From: CAZPBC01 sp964584775
Lineage (GTDB): Bacteria > Chlamydiota > Chlamydiia > Chlamydiales > SLFE01
Direction of reading: 5' to 3'
DNA length: 16,165 bases
Assembly (NCBI GenBank): GCA_964584775.1
Contig: CAZPBC010000044.1
Coordinates: forward strand, 1 to 16,165
Shown here: positions 5,113 to 12,277 of the stretch, in pieces
Layout of the letters: every line of letters begins with the position of its first letter
Numbering within the stretch: the stretch's first letter is position 1
The notes under the pieces: generated by a model
The model's input: only the letters and a program-made list of their open reading frames with translations
What the model was told of the DNA's origin: nothing
Databases searched by the model: none
Made by a program: the position numbers and the translations under genes

Positions 5113-6489
5113 TTAGCCTGCTCTTCCCCTCATTTTTCCCTTTTTCATGAATCCGTCGTATCTCTTCATAAGGAGATGAGACTCAATCTGTTTCATCGTA
5201 TCGAGGACGACACCCACCAAAATCAGAAGGGCTGTACCTCCAAAGAAGTAGCTGATCGACTGAGGGATGGTGAGGAGCCTTCCAATGATGTTGGGAAGGA
5301 TCGCAATCAAAGCGAGGAATACCGCTCCAATGAGCGTAATGCGGTTCATCGTGGACTCAAGGTACTCCTGTGTTGGACGTCCTTGGCGGATCCCAGGGAT
5401 AAATGCCCCATTTTTCTTCATATCAGAAGCAATTTGGTCGGGATGGAACTGGGTCGCAGTCCAGAAATAGGTAAAAAAGATGATCAGGGCACTAAAAATG
5501 ATGAGGTAGGTTGTCGTCCCCATCGTGAGGTAGTTCGCAAATTGACCCAACCAGCTTCCTCCACCTAGAAACTTCAAGATCGTCGCAGGAAACATCAGTA
5601 GAGAAGAGGCGAAGATCACAGGAATCACCCCAGCGTAGTTCACCTTCAGAGGAACATACGAAGATCCCCCTTGGATCTCTTTACGTCCCACGACACGTCT
5701 AGCGTGTTGTACAGGGATGCGGCGATGGCCTTGAATGATCAAAATTGTCGCAACTGTCACCACCACAAAGACCATTAACATCAGGGCGACACTCGCAAAG
5801 GACATTTGCCCCGGATCTTGGGAATCAAGGTTCAGTTGTTGGAAAATCAGTCCCATCGCAGCAGGAAGCTGAGAGAGGATACCTATGGTAATGATCAAAC
5901 TGATTCCATTTCCAATGCCATACTCGGTAATCTGTTCACCCACCCACATCAGGAAGATGGTTCCTGTTGTCATTGTGCAGATGACAATGGCGTAGAAAAG
6001 GACTGGAATTCCAAAGAGAGTGATACTGAGAAGCTCAGGTGCCACAATTCCAGGTCTAGCAAAGTTCATCTGGATGGCATACTTCGCGAAGATCGCTGAT
6101 TGAAGGACAGCAAGACCAACGGTAAAGTAACGTGTATAACGTCCGACTTTTCTTCGACCAAGCTCTTGGTTCTCGCGCATCTCACGCTGAAGTCCAGGCA
6201 TTAATGCAACGAGGAGCTGCATGATGATCGATGCAGAGATGTAAGGAACGACCCCAAGAGCCGTCACTGTCATCTGCGCAAAAGCTCCTCCAGAGAAGAT
6301 GTTGACCATCTGGAAGAGGTTTTGGCTACCACCAGCAACGCTCTGGAAGTAACTGAGAGCGATTTCACCGTTGATTCCAGGAACCGGGATAAATCCTCCA
6401 ATCCTACAAACAACTAGCATCAAGAGTGTGAAAACAATTTTCGCTTTGAGCTCGGGGACTTGGAAAATTCTTCGGATTTCAGAAAACAT
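5113..6489 (-). CDS. secY: Protein translocase subunit SecY
   Basis: SecY is the ten-helix channel subunit of the SecYEG translocon in the inner membrane. The 458 residues match the family length. Visible hallmarks: the first helix (16-34) with R-I-G-G-F-I-P-V-P-G-I (29-39), G-V-V-P-Y-I-S-A-S-I-I-M-Q-L (79-92), GEQITEYGIGNGISLII (184-200), the cytoplasmic loop R-R-I-P-V-Q-H-A-R-R-V-V-G-R-K (256-270), G-G-S-S-Y-V-P-L-K-V-N-Y-A-G-V-I-P-V-I-F-A (274-294), P-G-I-R-Q-G-R-P-T-Q-E-Y-L (365-377) and the C-terminal H-L-L-M-K-R-Y-D-G-F. The ATG follows the rplO TAG with no intervening base (TAGATG), indicating termination-reinitiation coupling. Unlike many bacteria, no adk, map, infA or rpmJ follows. 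Confidence 0.98.
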   Translation of the reverse strand: MFSEIRRIFQVPELKAKIVFTLLMLVVCRIGGFIPVPGINGEIALSYFQSVAGGSQNLFQMVNIFSGGAFAQMTVTALGVVPYISASIIMQLLVALMPGLQREMRENQELGRRKVGRYTRYFTVGLAVLQSAIFAKYAIQMNFARPGIVAPELLSITLFGIPVLFYAIVICTMTTGTIFLMWVGEQITEYGIGNGISLIITIGILSQLPAAMGLIFQQLNLDSQDPGQMSFASVALMLMVFVVVTVATILIIQGHRRIPVQHARRVVGRKEIQGGSSYVPLKVNYAGVIPVIFASSLLMFPATILKFLGGGSWLGQFANYLTMGTTTYLIIFSALIIFFTYFWTATQFHPDQIASDMKKNGAFIPGIRQGRPTQEYLESTMNRITLIGAVFLALIAILPNIIGRLLTIPQSISYFFGGTALLILVGVVLDTMKQIESHLLMKRYDGFMKKGKMRGRAG

Positions 6490-6945
6490 CTATTTGTCCA
6501 AAAGGGTGAGGGATAAATTTGCTTTTTCGACCTTTTCACGCGCTGACTTTGAAGCTGCGTGGACTTCGAAGGAGACTTTCTTTGAAAGCTCACCTTCTCC
6601 TAGAAGTTTGACTATGCCTTTTCTCCCGCTCACAAGACCTTTCGACTTGAGAGTCTCAAAGTTCACAACCTCTCCGTCATTAAAAGCCTTGTCAACCTGG
6701 TAAAGGTTGATGGGGTGGTAAGTCGTCGTGAACTGAGCGTTTGAGAATCCACGGTGAGGAAGCTTCATAAAGAGACGGAACTGTCCCCCCTCATAAGTCC
6801 AGCGTCTTTTCGCACCTGAACGTGCACCTTGACCTTTGAACCCACGTCCAGAAGTCTTTCCAAGACCGGATCCAGGACCACGACCGAGAAGTTTTGTTCT
6901 CTTCTTTTTTCGGGATGTGTTTTTTAGTTCAGAAAGCTTTGTCAT
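6490..6945 (-). CDS. rplO: 50S ribosomal protein L15
   Basis: L15 is a late-assembly large-subunit protein with a long extended N-terminal arm that runs into 23S rRNA. The N-terminus is G/K/R-rich with R-G-P-G-S-G-L-G-K-T-S-G-R-G-F-K-G-Q (22-39) and R-R-x-x-x-x-G-G-Q. The centre has L-P-H-R-G-F-S-N (63-70), and the globular C-terminal half has V-K-L-L-G-x-G-E-L. The 151 residues are close to E. coli (144). The ribosome site GAGGAG overlaps the stop of rpsE, only 3 bp upstream. rpmD (L30), usually between rpsE and rplO, is absent. Confidence 0.97.
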   Translation of the reverse strand: MTKLSELKNTSRKKKRTKLLGRGPGSGLGKTSGRGFKGQGARSGAKRRWTYEGGQFRLFMKLPHRGFSNAQFTTTYHPINLYQVDKAFNDGEVVNFETLKSKGLVSGRKGIVKLLGEGELSKKVSFEVHAASKSAREKVEKANLSLTLLDK

Positions 6946-6948
6946 CTC

Positions 6949-7419
6949 TTAACTCCTCAAATCCATAATCAGCTCACGTGGCTTTAGCGAACGAAGAGCT
7001 TTGAATGCAGCTTTAACCTGGTTGATGGGGTTGTTTCCACCGAGGTTTTTTGCCATAACGTCTTTGATTCCTGCAACTTCAAGAACAGAACGCACCATCG
7101 ATCCAGCAATCACACCAGACCCTTCAGGAGCGGGCTTGAAGAGGATTTCAACTCCATCATATTTGATGAAGGTCTCGTAAGGAATCGTGGTTCCATTCAT
7201 GCAGATTTCTGTTAGATCGCTGCGCGCATGCTCACCCGCCTTGCGGATCGCATCGGTCAGCTCATTAGCTTTAGCAAAGCCATATCCAGCTTTTCCTTGA
7301 CCATCTCCTACAACAACCAGAGCAGAGAAGCCAAATTTACGCCCCCCTTTCACCACTTTAGATGTTCTGTTGATGAAGAGAACTTTTTCAGTTAGTTCGT
7401 TTTCGCTTTGTTTAGCCAT
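6949..7419 (-). CDS. rpsE: 30S ribosomal protein S5
   Basis: S5 helps form the mRNA entry site and influences decoding fidelity. The dsRBD-like N-terminal domain has I-N-R-T-S-K-V-V-K-G-G-R-K-F-G-F-S-A-L-V-V-V-G-D-G-Q-G-K-A-G-Y-G (16-47), which includes the loop associated with spectinomycin response in other species. The C-terminal domain has P-A-P-E-G-S-G-V-I-A-G (96-106) and V-L-E-V-A-G-I-x-D-V. The length is 156 residues (E. coli 167), with a shorter C-terminus ending in D-L-R-S. It lies 13 bp after rplR. Confidence 0.97.
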   Translation of the reverse strand: MAKQSENELTEKVLFINRTSKVVKGGRKFGFSALVVVGDGQGKAGYGFAKANELTDAIRKAGEHARSDLTEICMNGTTIPYETFIKYDGVEILFKPAPEGSGVIAGSMVRSVLEVAGIKDVMAKNLGGNNPINQVKAAFKALRSLKPRELIMDLRS

Positions 7420-7432
7420 CTATATGAAACCT

Positions 7433-7804
7433 CTAGAACTGTAATCCGTTTTCACGAGCTGCACCAGCAAGTTCTGCTAGGATGCCGTGGTATTTGAAAG
7501 GTCCTCGATCAAAGACAACCTCTTTAATGTTTTGCTTTTTAGCAGCTTCAGCAATCAGCTCACCAATTTTGCGAGCACTTGCTTTGTTCTTCTTGTTAAA
7601 CTCAGTACCTTGTAAAGACTTAGATAGCGTCGATGCAGAAGTGAGCGTCACACCTTTTTGGTCGTCAATCAGTTGAGCACGAATGTGTTTATTCGACTTC
7701 ACAACAGAAAGACGTGGCTTTGCAGCCGAGCCGCGAAGATGCTTCCGGACTCTTTGTGCACGCTTTTTCTTCTTACGAAGGCTTTCAGTTAATTCACTAT
7801 GCAT
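7433..7804 (-). CDS. rplR: 50S ribosomal protein L18
   Basis: L18 binds 5S rRNA together with L5 and delivers it to the central protuberance. The basic N-terminus carries R-R/K-K-K-R-A-Q-R-V-R-K-H-L-R-G and P-R-L-S-V-V-K-S-N-K-H-I-R-A-Q-L-I-D-D (31-49). The core has A-x-x-I-G-E-L-I-A-E-A-A-K-K and V-V-F-D-R-G-P-F-K-Y-H-G-x-L-A-x-L-A-x-A-A-R-E-N-G-L-Q-F at the C-terminus, all typical. Its 123 residues match the family. It lies 10 bp after rplF. Confidence 0.97.
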   Translation of the reverse strand: MHSELTESLRKKKKRAQRVRKHLRGSAAKPRLSVVKSNKHIRAQLIDDQKGVTLTSASTLSKSLQGTEFNKKNKASARKIGELIAEAAKKQNIKEVVFDRGPFKYHGILAELAGAARENGLQF

Positions 7805-7814
7805 TTTTTACCAC

Positions 7815-8360
7815 CTATTTCGACTTCGCAGCAGCTTTACCTGCTTTTTTACGCACGTACTCGCCTTTGTAGCGAATACCTTTACCTTGGTAGGGCTCAG
7901 GAGGACGCACTGAACGGATGTCCGCAGCAAACTGTCCTACGAGAGCTTTGTCACAACCGCTAATCACGATCGTGGTGTTCTTTTGAACTTCAACTTTGAG
8001 TCCCTCAGGGATTGGAAGTTTTGTCGGGTGTGAAAATCCAACCTGTAGATCAAGCATGTTCCCCTGCACAGCAGCACGGTAACCGACCCCGATCATTTCC
8101 AGGCTCTTCTCAAAACCTTTTGTCGTTCCTTCCACCATGTTTGAGACGAGTGTACGGTAGAGGCCGTGGTACTTCGCGTTCTCTTTTTCGTCTTTTTTAA
8201 GACCCACGACAACTTCCTCGCCCTTGACGTCGATAGAGATCATTGGAAGGACTTTCTGTGTAAGAGTTCCTTTTGGCCCTTTTACAGAGAGAACGATCCC
8301 CTCTTGCTTTACTTCGACACCCTTTGGTAGGGAGATGGGTAATTTTCCTTTTCTTGACAT
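7815..8360 (-). CDS. rplF: 50S ribosomal protein L6
   Basis: L6 sits near the GTPase-associated centre and the sarcin-ricin loop. It has two copies of the same fold (about 1-82 and 83-181). Diagnostic stretches: M-S-R-K-G-K-L-P-I-S-L-P-K-G-V-E-V (1-17), V-K-G-P-K-G-T-L (28-35), Y-H-G-L-Y-R-T-L-V-S-N-M-V-E-G (64-78), and near the end R-P-P-E-P-Y-Q-G-K-G-I-R-Y-K-G-E-Y-V-R-K-K-x-G-K. It is 181 residues long (E. coli 177) and starts 17 bp after the rpsH stop. Confidence 0.97.
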   Translation of the reverse strand: MSRKGKLPISLPKGVEVKQEGIVLSVKGPKGTLTQKVLPMISIDVKGEEVVVGLKKDEKENAKYHGLYRTLVSNMVEGTTKGFEKSLEMIGVGYRAAVQGNMLDLQVGFSHPTKLPIPEGLKVEVQKNTTIVISGCDKALVGQFAADIRSVRPPEPYQGKGIRYKGEYVRKKAGKAAAKSK

Positions 8361-8377
8361 TGTCTATTTCTCCAAAC

Positions 8378-8776
8378 TTACCAAACTAAACAGAGCAGCT
8401 CGCCGCCCACTTTACGTTCAAACGCATCTTTTCCTGTAATCACACCTTGTGATGTGGATAGAATTGGCACTCCAAGACCACCAAAGAAGTGTGGAATCTC
8501 TTTGTGGTTGACATATCGACGTAGTCCAGGTCTTGAGTAGCGCTTCAAACCTAGAAGTGCAGGCTTGCGGTTCTTGCTGTACTTGAGGAAGACTCTCATC
8601 GTTCCCTTCCCGCTCTCTTGCTTCACAATAACGCCTTGAACGAAACCTTGACTCTTCAGAATTTCGGCAATATTTTGCTTCAGCTTGCTCCAAGGGATAT
8701 CGACGTAGCGATGTTCCGCTTTAAGAGCGTTGCGGATCCTTGTCAAAAAGTCAGCCACTGGATCGCTAATATTCAT
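8378..8776 (-). CDS. rpsH: 30S ribosomal protein S8
   Basis: S8 is a primary binder of the central domain of 16S rRNA and, in E. coli, a translational repressor of the spc operon. The N-terminus D-P-V-A-D-F-L-T-R-I-R-N-A (5-17) is diagnostic. The C-terminal half has S-R-P-G-L-R-R-Y, F-F-G-G-L-G-V-P-I-L-S-T-S-x-G-V-I-T and the terminal G-G-E-L-L-C-L-V-W. At 132 residues it matches the family. It follows rplE after 25 bp, too little space for rpsN (S14), which commonly lies here. Confidence 0.97.
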   Translation of the reverse strand: MNISDPVADFLTRIRNALKAEHRYVDIPWSKLKQNIAEILKSQGFVQGVIVKQESGKGTMRVFLKYSKNRKPALLGLKRYSRPGLRRYVNHKEIPHFFGGLGVPILSTSQGVITGKDAFERKVGGELLCLVW

Positions 8777-8801
8777 TTTTTCTTATCTCCTCTTACCGAA
8801 A

Positions 8802-9359
8802 TTAGTTTGCTACAACGACTTCTTGGTCTTTAAAAGGCATTCCAAGTAGACGGAGAAGTTCGATACACTCTTCATCTTTCTCGGCAGTCGTCACAAATGT
8901 CAGGTTCATTCCTTTTGAAGTCTTCACCTTATCCAGGTTTAGCTCCAAGAAGATGGTGTGGTCTTCAAGACCCACGTTACAGTTTCCGTGCTTGTCCCCT
9001 CCAGGCTTTAGACCTCTAAAGTCACGAATACGGGGGCAAACGAGATGGAAGAAACGATCCATGAAGTCGTAAAGTCTTTCGCCACGGATAGTGACTTTCG
9101 CTCCAATCGGCATGCCTTGACGGAGCTTAAAGTTCGAGATGGACTTCTTCGCTCTGGTGACGATGGGGCGCTGACCGGTGATGAGCGCAAACTCATTCAG
9201 GCAGTCCTGCAGAGAGTTTTTGTCTTTAGCTATCTCTGCGATACCCATGTTAACGACGATCTTCTCAACACGAGGGATCATCATTGGGTTCTTATAGCCA
9301 AACTTCTTTAGTAGGGCTGGTTTGACTTCTTTTTCGTATCTTTCCTTTAGTCTGGACAT
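8802..9359 (-). CDS. rplE: 50S ribosomal protein L5
   Basis: L5 binds 5S rRNA in the central protuberance and contacts P-site tRNA. Diagnostic segments: M-x-R-L-K-E-R-Y-E-K-E-V-K-P-A-L, N-P-M-M-I-P-R-V-E-K-I-V-V-N-M-G-I (24-40), I-T-G-Q-R-P-I-V-T-R-A-K-K-S-I-S-N-F-K-L-R-Q-G-M-P-I-G (61-87), R-D-F-R-G-L and a C-terminal L-L-R-x-L-G-M-P-F. It has 185 residues (E. coli 179). The start ATG lies 6 bp after the rplX stop. Confidence 0.97.
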   Translation of the reverse strand: MSRLKERYEKEVKPALLKKFGYKNPMMIPRVEKIVVNMGIAEIAKDKNSLQDCLNEFALITGQRPIVTRAKKSISNFKLRQGMPIGAKVTIRGERLYDFMDRFFHLVCPRIRDFRGLKPGGDKHGNCNVGLEDHTIFLELNLDKVKTSKGMNLTFVTTAEKDEECIELLRLLGMPFKDQEVVVAN

Positions 9360-9365
9360 TGCTTC

Positions 9366-9710
9366 TTATCCCTGCTTTTTCAGGTTACGGTGGACTTTCC
9401 CATCTTTCTTAAAGCAGAGGTTCTTCTCACCGTCTTTCATGGTAACTTTTAGTTTTAGTGGCTTGTCATCATCACCGCATACAGCGATGTTGGAGATGTG
9501 GATCGGCTTTTCGATATCGATGATGCTACCCTTCGGGCTCTCTTGGGTCGGCTTCACGTGTTTCTTTCTCAAGTTGATGCCCTTCACCACGACTGTATCT
9601 TTCGAACGTAAAATCACTTCACCCGTTTGACCTTTGCAGTTCCCTGCGATCACAACGACCTTGTCTCCTTGACGAATCTTACTTTTAATTTTTTTAGTTG
9701 CTTGCTTCAT
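9366..9710 (-). CDS. rplX: 50S ribosomal protein L24
   Basis: L24 is an early assembly initiator that binds the 5' end of 23S rRNA. The KOW motif region K-I-R-Q-G-D-K-V-V-V-I-A-G-N-C-K-G-Q-T-G-E-V (11-32) identifies it. It is followed by V-x-V-K-G-I-N-L-R-K-K-H-V-K-P-T-Q-E-S-P-K-G (40-61) and the N-terminal-type P-I-H-I-S-N-I-A-V (69-77). At 114 residues it is somewhat longer than E. coli (104). It is 24 bp downstream of rplN. Confidence 0.96.
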   Translation of the reverse strand: MKQATKKIKSKIRQGDKVVVIAGNCKGQTGEVILRSKDTVVVKGINLRKKHVKPTQESPKGSIIDIEKPIHISNIAVCGDDDKPLKLKVTMKDGEKNLCFKKDGKVHRNLKKQG

Positions 9711-9734
9711 TTTCTTAATCCTTTAACCCTTTGA

Positions 9735-10103
9735 TTAAATCACCTCTGGGGCAAGCGATGAAATTTTCAAATAACCTTTATCACGGACTTCTCTTGCCAC
9801 GGGTCCGAAAATACGTGTTCCCTTTGGGTTTCCTTTGTCATCGATAATGACACAGCTGTTTGTGTCAAATCGGAGCTTGGATCCATCTTTTCGCTTAATG
9901 TACTTCTTAGAGCGGACGATGACGGCTTTGACAATATCCCCTTTCTTCACACTGGCTTCAGGGATCGCTTCTCTTACAGAGCAGACAACGATATCTCCAA
10001 CTCCAGCATAACGTCGCTTAGAGCCGCCTAATACTTTAAAACACTTAACTTTTTTAGCTCCAGAATTATCTGCAACTTCTAGCTCTGTTTCTTGTTGAAT
10101 CAT
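9735..10103 (-). CDS. rplN: 50S ribosomal protein L14
   Basis: L14 is a beta-barrel protein at the subunit interface, the binding site of the silencing factor RsfS in other bacteria. M-I-Q-Q-E-T-x-L-x-V-A-D-N-S-G-A-K-K-V (1-19), C-F-K-V-L-G-G-S-K-R-R-Y-A (21-33), V-K-K-G-D-I-V-K-A-V-I-V-R and G-T-R-I-F-G-P-V-A-R-E-V-R-D-K-G-Y-L-K-I-S-S-L-A-P-E-V are near-invariant. The 122 residues are exactly family length. It lies 23 bp after rpsQ. Confidence 0.98.
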   Translation of the reverse strand: MIQQETELEVADNSGAKKVKCFKVLGGSKRRYAGVGDIVVCSVREAIPEASVKKGDIVKAVIVRSKKYIKRKDGSKLRFDTNSCVIIDDKGNPKGTRIFGPVAREVRDKGYLKISSLAPEVI

Positions 10104-10126
10104 AATACCCTTCTATCCCGGATCAA

Positions 10127-10366
10127 TTAGTCAAAAACCACTCGCCAGCGCTTGAGCTTTGAGAGTGGGCGTGTTTCCATAATTTTTACTTTATCGCCCA
10201 CGTTTAGGGGCTTATCGGTGTGAGCGTAGTAGCTTGTCTTCCTTTGAATCACCTTACCGTAGCGGGGGTGAGGCATGGTTCGACTCACTTCAACCTTGAC
10301 CGTCTTGTCCATCTTGTTGGAAACAACGCGACCTTCTTTTTCTTTTCGTAGATTTCTCTTTTCCAT
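10127..10366 (-). CDS. rpsQ: 30S ribosomal protein S17
   Basis: S17 is a small OB-fold protein that binds the 5' domain of 16S rRNA early in assembly. Recognised by E-G-R-V-V-S-N-K-M-D-K-T-V-K-V-E-V (11-27), H-P-R-Y-G-K-V-I-Q-R-K-T-S-Y-Y-A-H (33-49), V-G-D-K-V-K-I-M-E-T-R-P-L-S-K-L-K-R-W-R-V at the C-terminus. It has 79 residues (E. coli 84). The start is 6 bp after the rpmC stop. Confidence 0.97.
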   Translation of the reverse strand: MEKRNLRKEKEGRVVSNKMDKTVKVEVSRTMPHPRYGKVIQRKTSYYAHTDKPLNVGDKVKIMETRPLSKLKRWRVVFD

Positions 10367-10372
10367 AAAACC

Positions 10373-10576
10373 TTACTTCGTCTCTAAAACTTGTTTTTCT
10401 CGAATCACCGTATGCAGGCGTGCAATGTCTCTTCTCTTTTCTCTGAGAAGGTGCGGCTTTTCGAGCTTCTCAATTCTCGACTGATTGAGCATATCAAACT
10501 GGGCTCGGATGGCTTCTCTAACTTGGAGTTCAAGTTCTTCAAGGGAGAGATCTCTCAAATCTTTTGCTTTCAACAT
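10373..10576 (-). CDS. rpmC: 50S ribosomal protein L29
   Basis: L29 is a small helical-hairpin protein by the peptide exit tunnel, next to L23. The sequence M-L-K-A-K-D-L-R-D-L-S-L-E-E-L (1-15) and the second helix with R-x-x-I-A-R-L-H-T-V-I-R-E-K (49-62) are the family signature. Its 67 residues are near the usual 63-70. It is in the invariant L16-L29-S17 order, 11 bp after rplP. Confidence 0.96.
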   Translation of the reverse strand: MLKAKDLRDLSLEELELQVREAIRAQFDMLNQSRIEKLEKPHLLREKRRDIARLHTVIREKQVLETK

Positions 10577-10587
10577 TGTCTTACACC

Positions 10588-11007
10588 TTATACTTGTTCT
10601 AAACGCTCAACAAAACGGGTTCTAAGTCCCAATTTTGCCGCTGCACGGCGAAGTGCATCTTGAGCCTCTTCGCGGCTAACGTTAGCCACTTCAAAAAGAA
10701 TTCTCCCTGGCTTCACACTCGCTACGTAGTGGTCCACCCCAGCTTTACCTTTACCCATACGAGTTTCAGCTGGCTTTTTTGTGATAGGTTTATCGGGGAA
10801 AATTCGAATCCAAACTTTTCCTTTACGCTGAAAGTAACGGTTAATCGCGACACGAGCTGCCTCAATCTGACGGTCAGTGATCCAGCCTCTTTCGAGAGTT
10901 TGGATTCCAAATTCTCCGAAATGGACCGTATTGCTAGATTGAGCGAGTCCGCTGAAGTGACCCTTCTGTTGCTTTCTAAATTTTGTCTTTTTAGGCATTA
11001 AAGGCAT
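10588..11007 (-). CDS. rplP: 50S ribosomal protein L16
   Basis: L16 lies near the A-site tRNA elbow and is required for peptidyl-transferase centre maturation. M-P-K-K-T-K-F-R-K-Q-Q-K-G (4-16), E-R-G-W-I-T-x-R-Q-I-E-A-A-R-V-A-I-N-R (39-57), K-V-W-I-R-I-F-P-D-K-P-I-T-K-K-P-A-E-T-R-M-G-K-G-K (63-87) and P-G-R-I-L-F-E-V are diagnostic. Two start codons are possible: the annotated ATG three bases after the rpsC stop, or the fourth-codon ATG. GAGG at the end of rpsC suits the first. The protein is 139 or 136 residues. Confidence 0.97.
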   Translation of the reverse strand: MPLMPKKTKFRKQQKGHFSGLAQSSNTVHFGEFGIQTLERGWITDRQIEAARVAINRYFQRKGKVWIRIFPDKPITKKPAETRMGKGKAGVDHYVASVKPGRILFEVANVSREEAQDALRRAAAKLGLRTRFVERLEQV

Positions 11008-11010
11008 TTT

Positions 11011-11655
11011 CTACACCGCCTCTTTCTTCGTGTTCATTTCTACTCGGTTGATCCAAACTTTCACGCCGATCGTTCCGTAAGTCGTCTCCGCACGGCTAGT
11101 TGCGTAGTCGATATCTGCTCTTAGGGTATGAAGTGGGATACTTCCCGTTTTGTACTGCTCTGAGCGAGCAATCTCAGCACCACCGAGTCTTCCGGAGGCC
11201 ATCACTTTAATTCCAAGCGCACCAGCATCTTTAGAAGATTGGATCGCTTTCTTCAGCGCTCTTCTGAAGGAGACACGTCGCTCGAGCTGTTTCGCAATTC
11301 CATCAGCGACGACCTGTGCATCGAGGTCAGGGCGCTTGATCTCTTCAACTTCTACGAAGACCTCTTTTCCAGTCATCTTCGTGAGTTTCGCTTTAAGAGC
11401 TTCGATCTCACTTCCTTTCTTACCAATCACAAGACCAGGTCTTGAGGTTGCAATCGTCACCTCGATCTTGTCCGCCATTCTGCGGATTTTGATCTTAGAG
11501 GCTCCCTGACACGCAGGAAGAGCGAGAAGGAACTTTCGAATTTTGTGGTCTTCTTTGATGTAGTTACCAAACTCTTTCTTGTTGGCAAACCACTTTGATA
11601 GCCACTTCTTTGTTAGTTTTAATCGAAAGCCTGTTGGATTCGTCTTTTGGCCCAT
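11011..11655 (-). CDS. rpsC: 30S ribosomal protein S3
   Basis: S3 forms part of the mRNA entry channel and helicase centre. M-G-Q-K-T-N-P-T-G-F-R-L (1-12) starts the protein. The KH domain includes R-P-G-L-V-I-G-K-K-G-S-E-I-E (73-86). The C-terminal domain has S-F-R-R-A-L-K-K-A-I-Q (128-138), G-A-L-G-I-K-V-M-A-S-G-R-L-G-G-A-E-I-A-R-S-E and T-L-R-A-D-I-D-Y-A, G-V-K-V-W-I. At 214 residues it is shorter than E. coli (233), lacking the variable basic tail. It lies 10 bp after rplV. Confidence 0.98.
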   Translation of the reverse strand: MGQKTNPTGFRLKLTKKWLSKWFANKKEFGNYIKEDHKIRKFLLALPACQGASKIKIRRMADKIEVTIATSRPGLVIGKKGSEIEALKAKLTKMTGKEVFVEVEEIKRPDLDAQVVADGIAKQLERRVSFRRALKKAIQSSKDAGALGIKVMASGRLGGAEIARSEQYKTGSIPLHTLRADIDYATSRAETTYGTIGVKVWINRVEMNTKKEAV

Positions 11656-11665
11656 TACAACTCCT

Positions 11666-11998
11666 CTACTCCCCTACCACTACGGTAAAATGCGATGTTC
11701 GTTTCATAATCGGGTGACTTCCCCCCTTATTCTTAGGCTTTGCTCTCTTAAGAGTTGGACCTTCGTTTACAAAAACTTCGACGATTTTCAAGTTATCGCG
11801 ACGAAGACCCATATTGTTCTCCGCGTTGGCAACTGCACTATCGAGAGTTTTCTTTAAAATTTTTCCACCCTTCAGTTGACTATGGAGCAGCTGGAGATTT
11901 GCTTGCTCAACGGTCAGTCCGCGGATTAAGCCAGCAGCAAGCCTTGCCTTTCTAGGAGGGATGCGCATGTATTTTGTTGTTGCTCTAGCGTTTGCCAT
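11666..11998 (-). CDS. rplV: 50S ribosomal protein L22
   Basis: L22 lines the peptide exit tunnel with its extended beta hairpin. R-I-P-P-R-K-A-R-L-A-A-G-L-I-R-G (12-27), L-D-S-A-V-A-N-A-E-N-N (52-62) and, in the hairpin, V-N-E-G-P-T-L-K-R-A-K-P followed by G-G-S-H-P-I-M-K-R-T-S-H are typical. The hairpin residues are linked to macrolide response in other species; nothing unusual is visible here. It has 110 residues, as in E. coli, and starts 7 bp after rpsS. Confidence 0.97.
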   Translation of the reverse strand: MANARATTKYMRIPPRKARLAAGLIRGLTVEQANLQLLHSQLKGGKILKKTLDSAVANAENNMGLRRDNLKIVEVFVNEGPTLKRAKPKNKGGSHPIMKRTSHFTVVVGE

Positions 11999-12005
11999 GA
12001 TCTAC

Positions 12006-12266
12006 CTATTTTTTCGGGTGTCCTTTAAACACACGTGTGGGAGCAAATTCACCCAGACGGTGGCCTACCATATTTTCTGAGACGTACACAGACATGAATT
12101 TGTGTCCATTGTGGACGTCGAACGTGAGACCGACAAAATCAGGAAGGATCATTGAACGTCTCGACCAGGTCTTGATGCTAGCTTGAGCACCTGACTCTTT
12201 GGCTTTTTTCACCTTATCCATGAGGTGATGGTCAACAAAAGGACCTTTTTTTAACGATCTAGCCAT
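12006..12266 (-). CDS. rpsS: 30S ribosomal protein S19
   Basis: S19 is located in the 30S head, with S13, close to the A-site tRNA. The start M-A-R-S-L-K-K-G-P-F-V-D-H-H-L (1-15), T-W-S-R-R-S-M-I-L-P-D-F-V-G (34-47), V-H-N-G-H-K-F-M-S-V-Y-V-S-E-N-M-V-G-H-R-L-G-E-F-A-P-T-R-V-F-K-G-H are nearly invariant. The 86 residues fit the family. AAAGGA lies just upstream of the start. It is 11 bp after rplB. Confidence 0.98.
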   Translation of the reverse strand: MARSLKKGPFVDHHLMDKVKKAKESGAQASIKTWSRRSMILPDFVGLTFDVHNGHKFMSVYVSENMVGHRLGEFAPTRVFKGHPKK

Positions 12267-12277
12267 TCATCATTCCT

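Noticed and set aside
8777..8801. Possible rpsN (S14) between rplE and rpsH
   Set aside because: The spacer has 25 bases; the gene is absent, as in chlamydiae.
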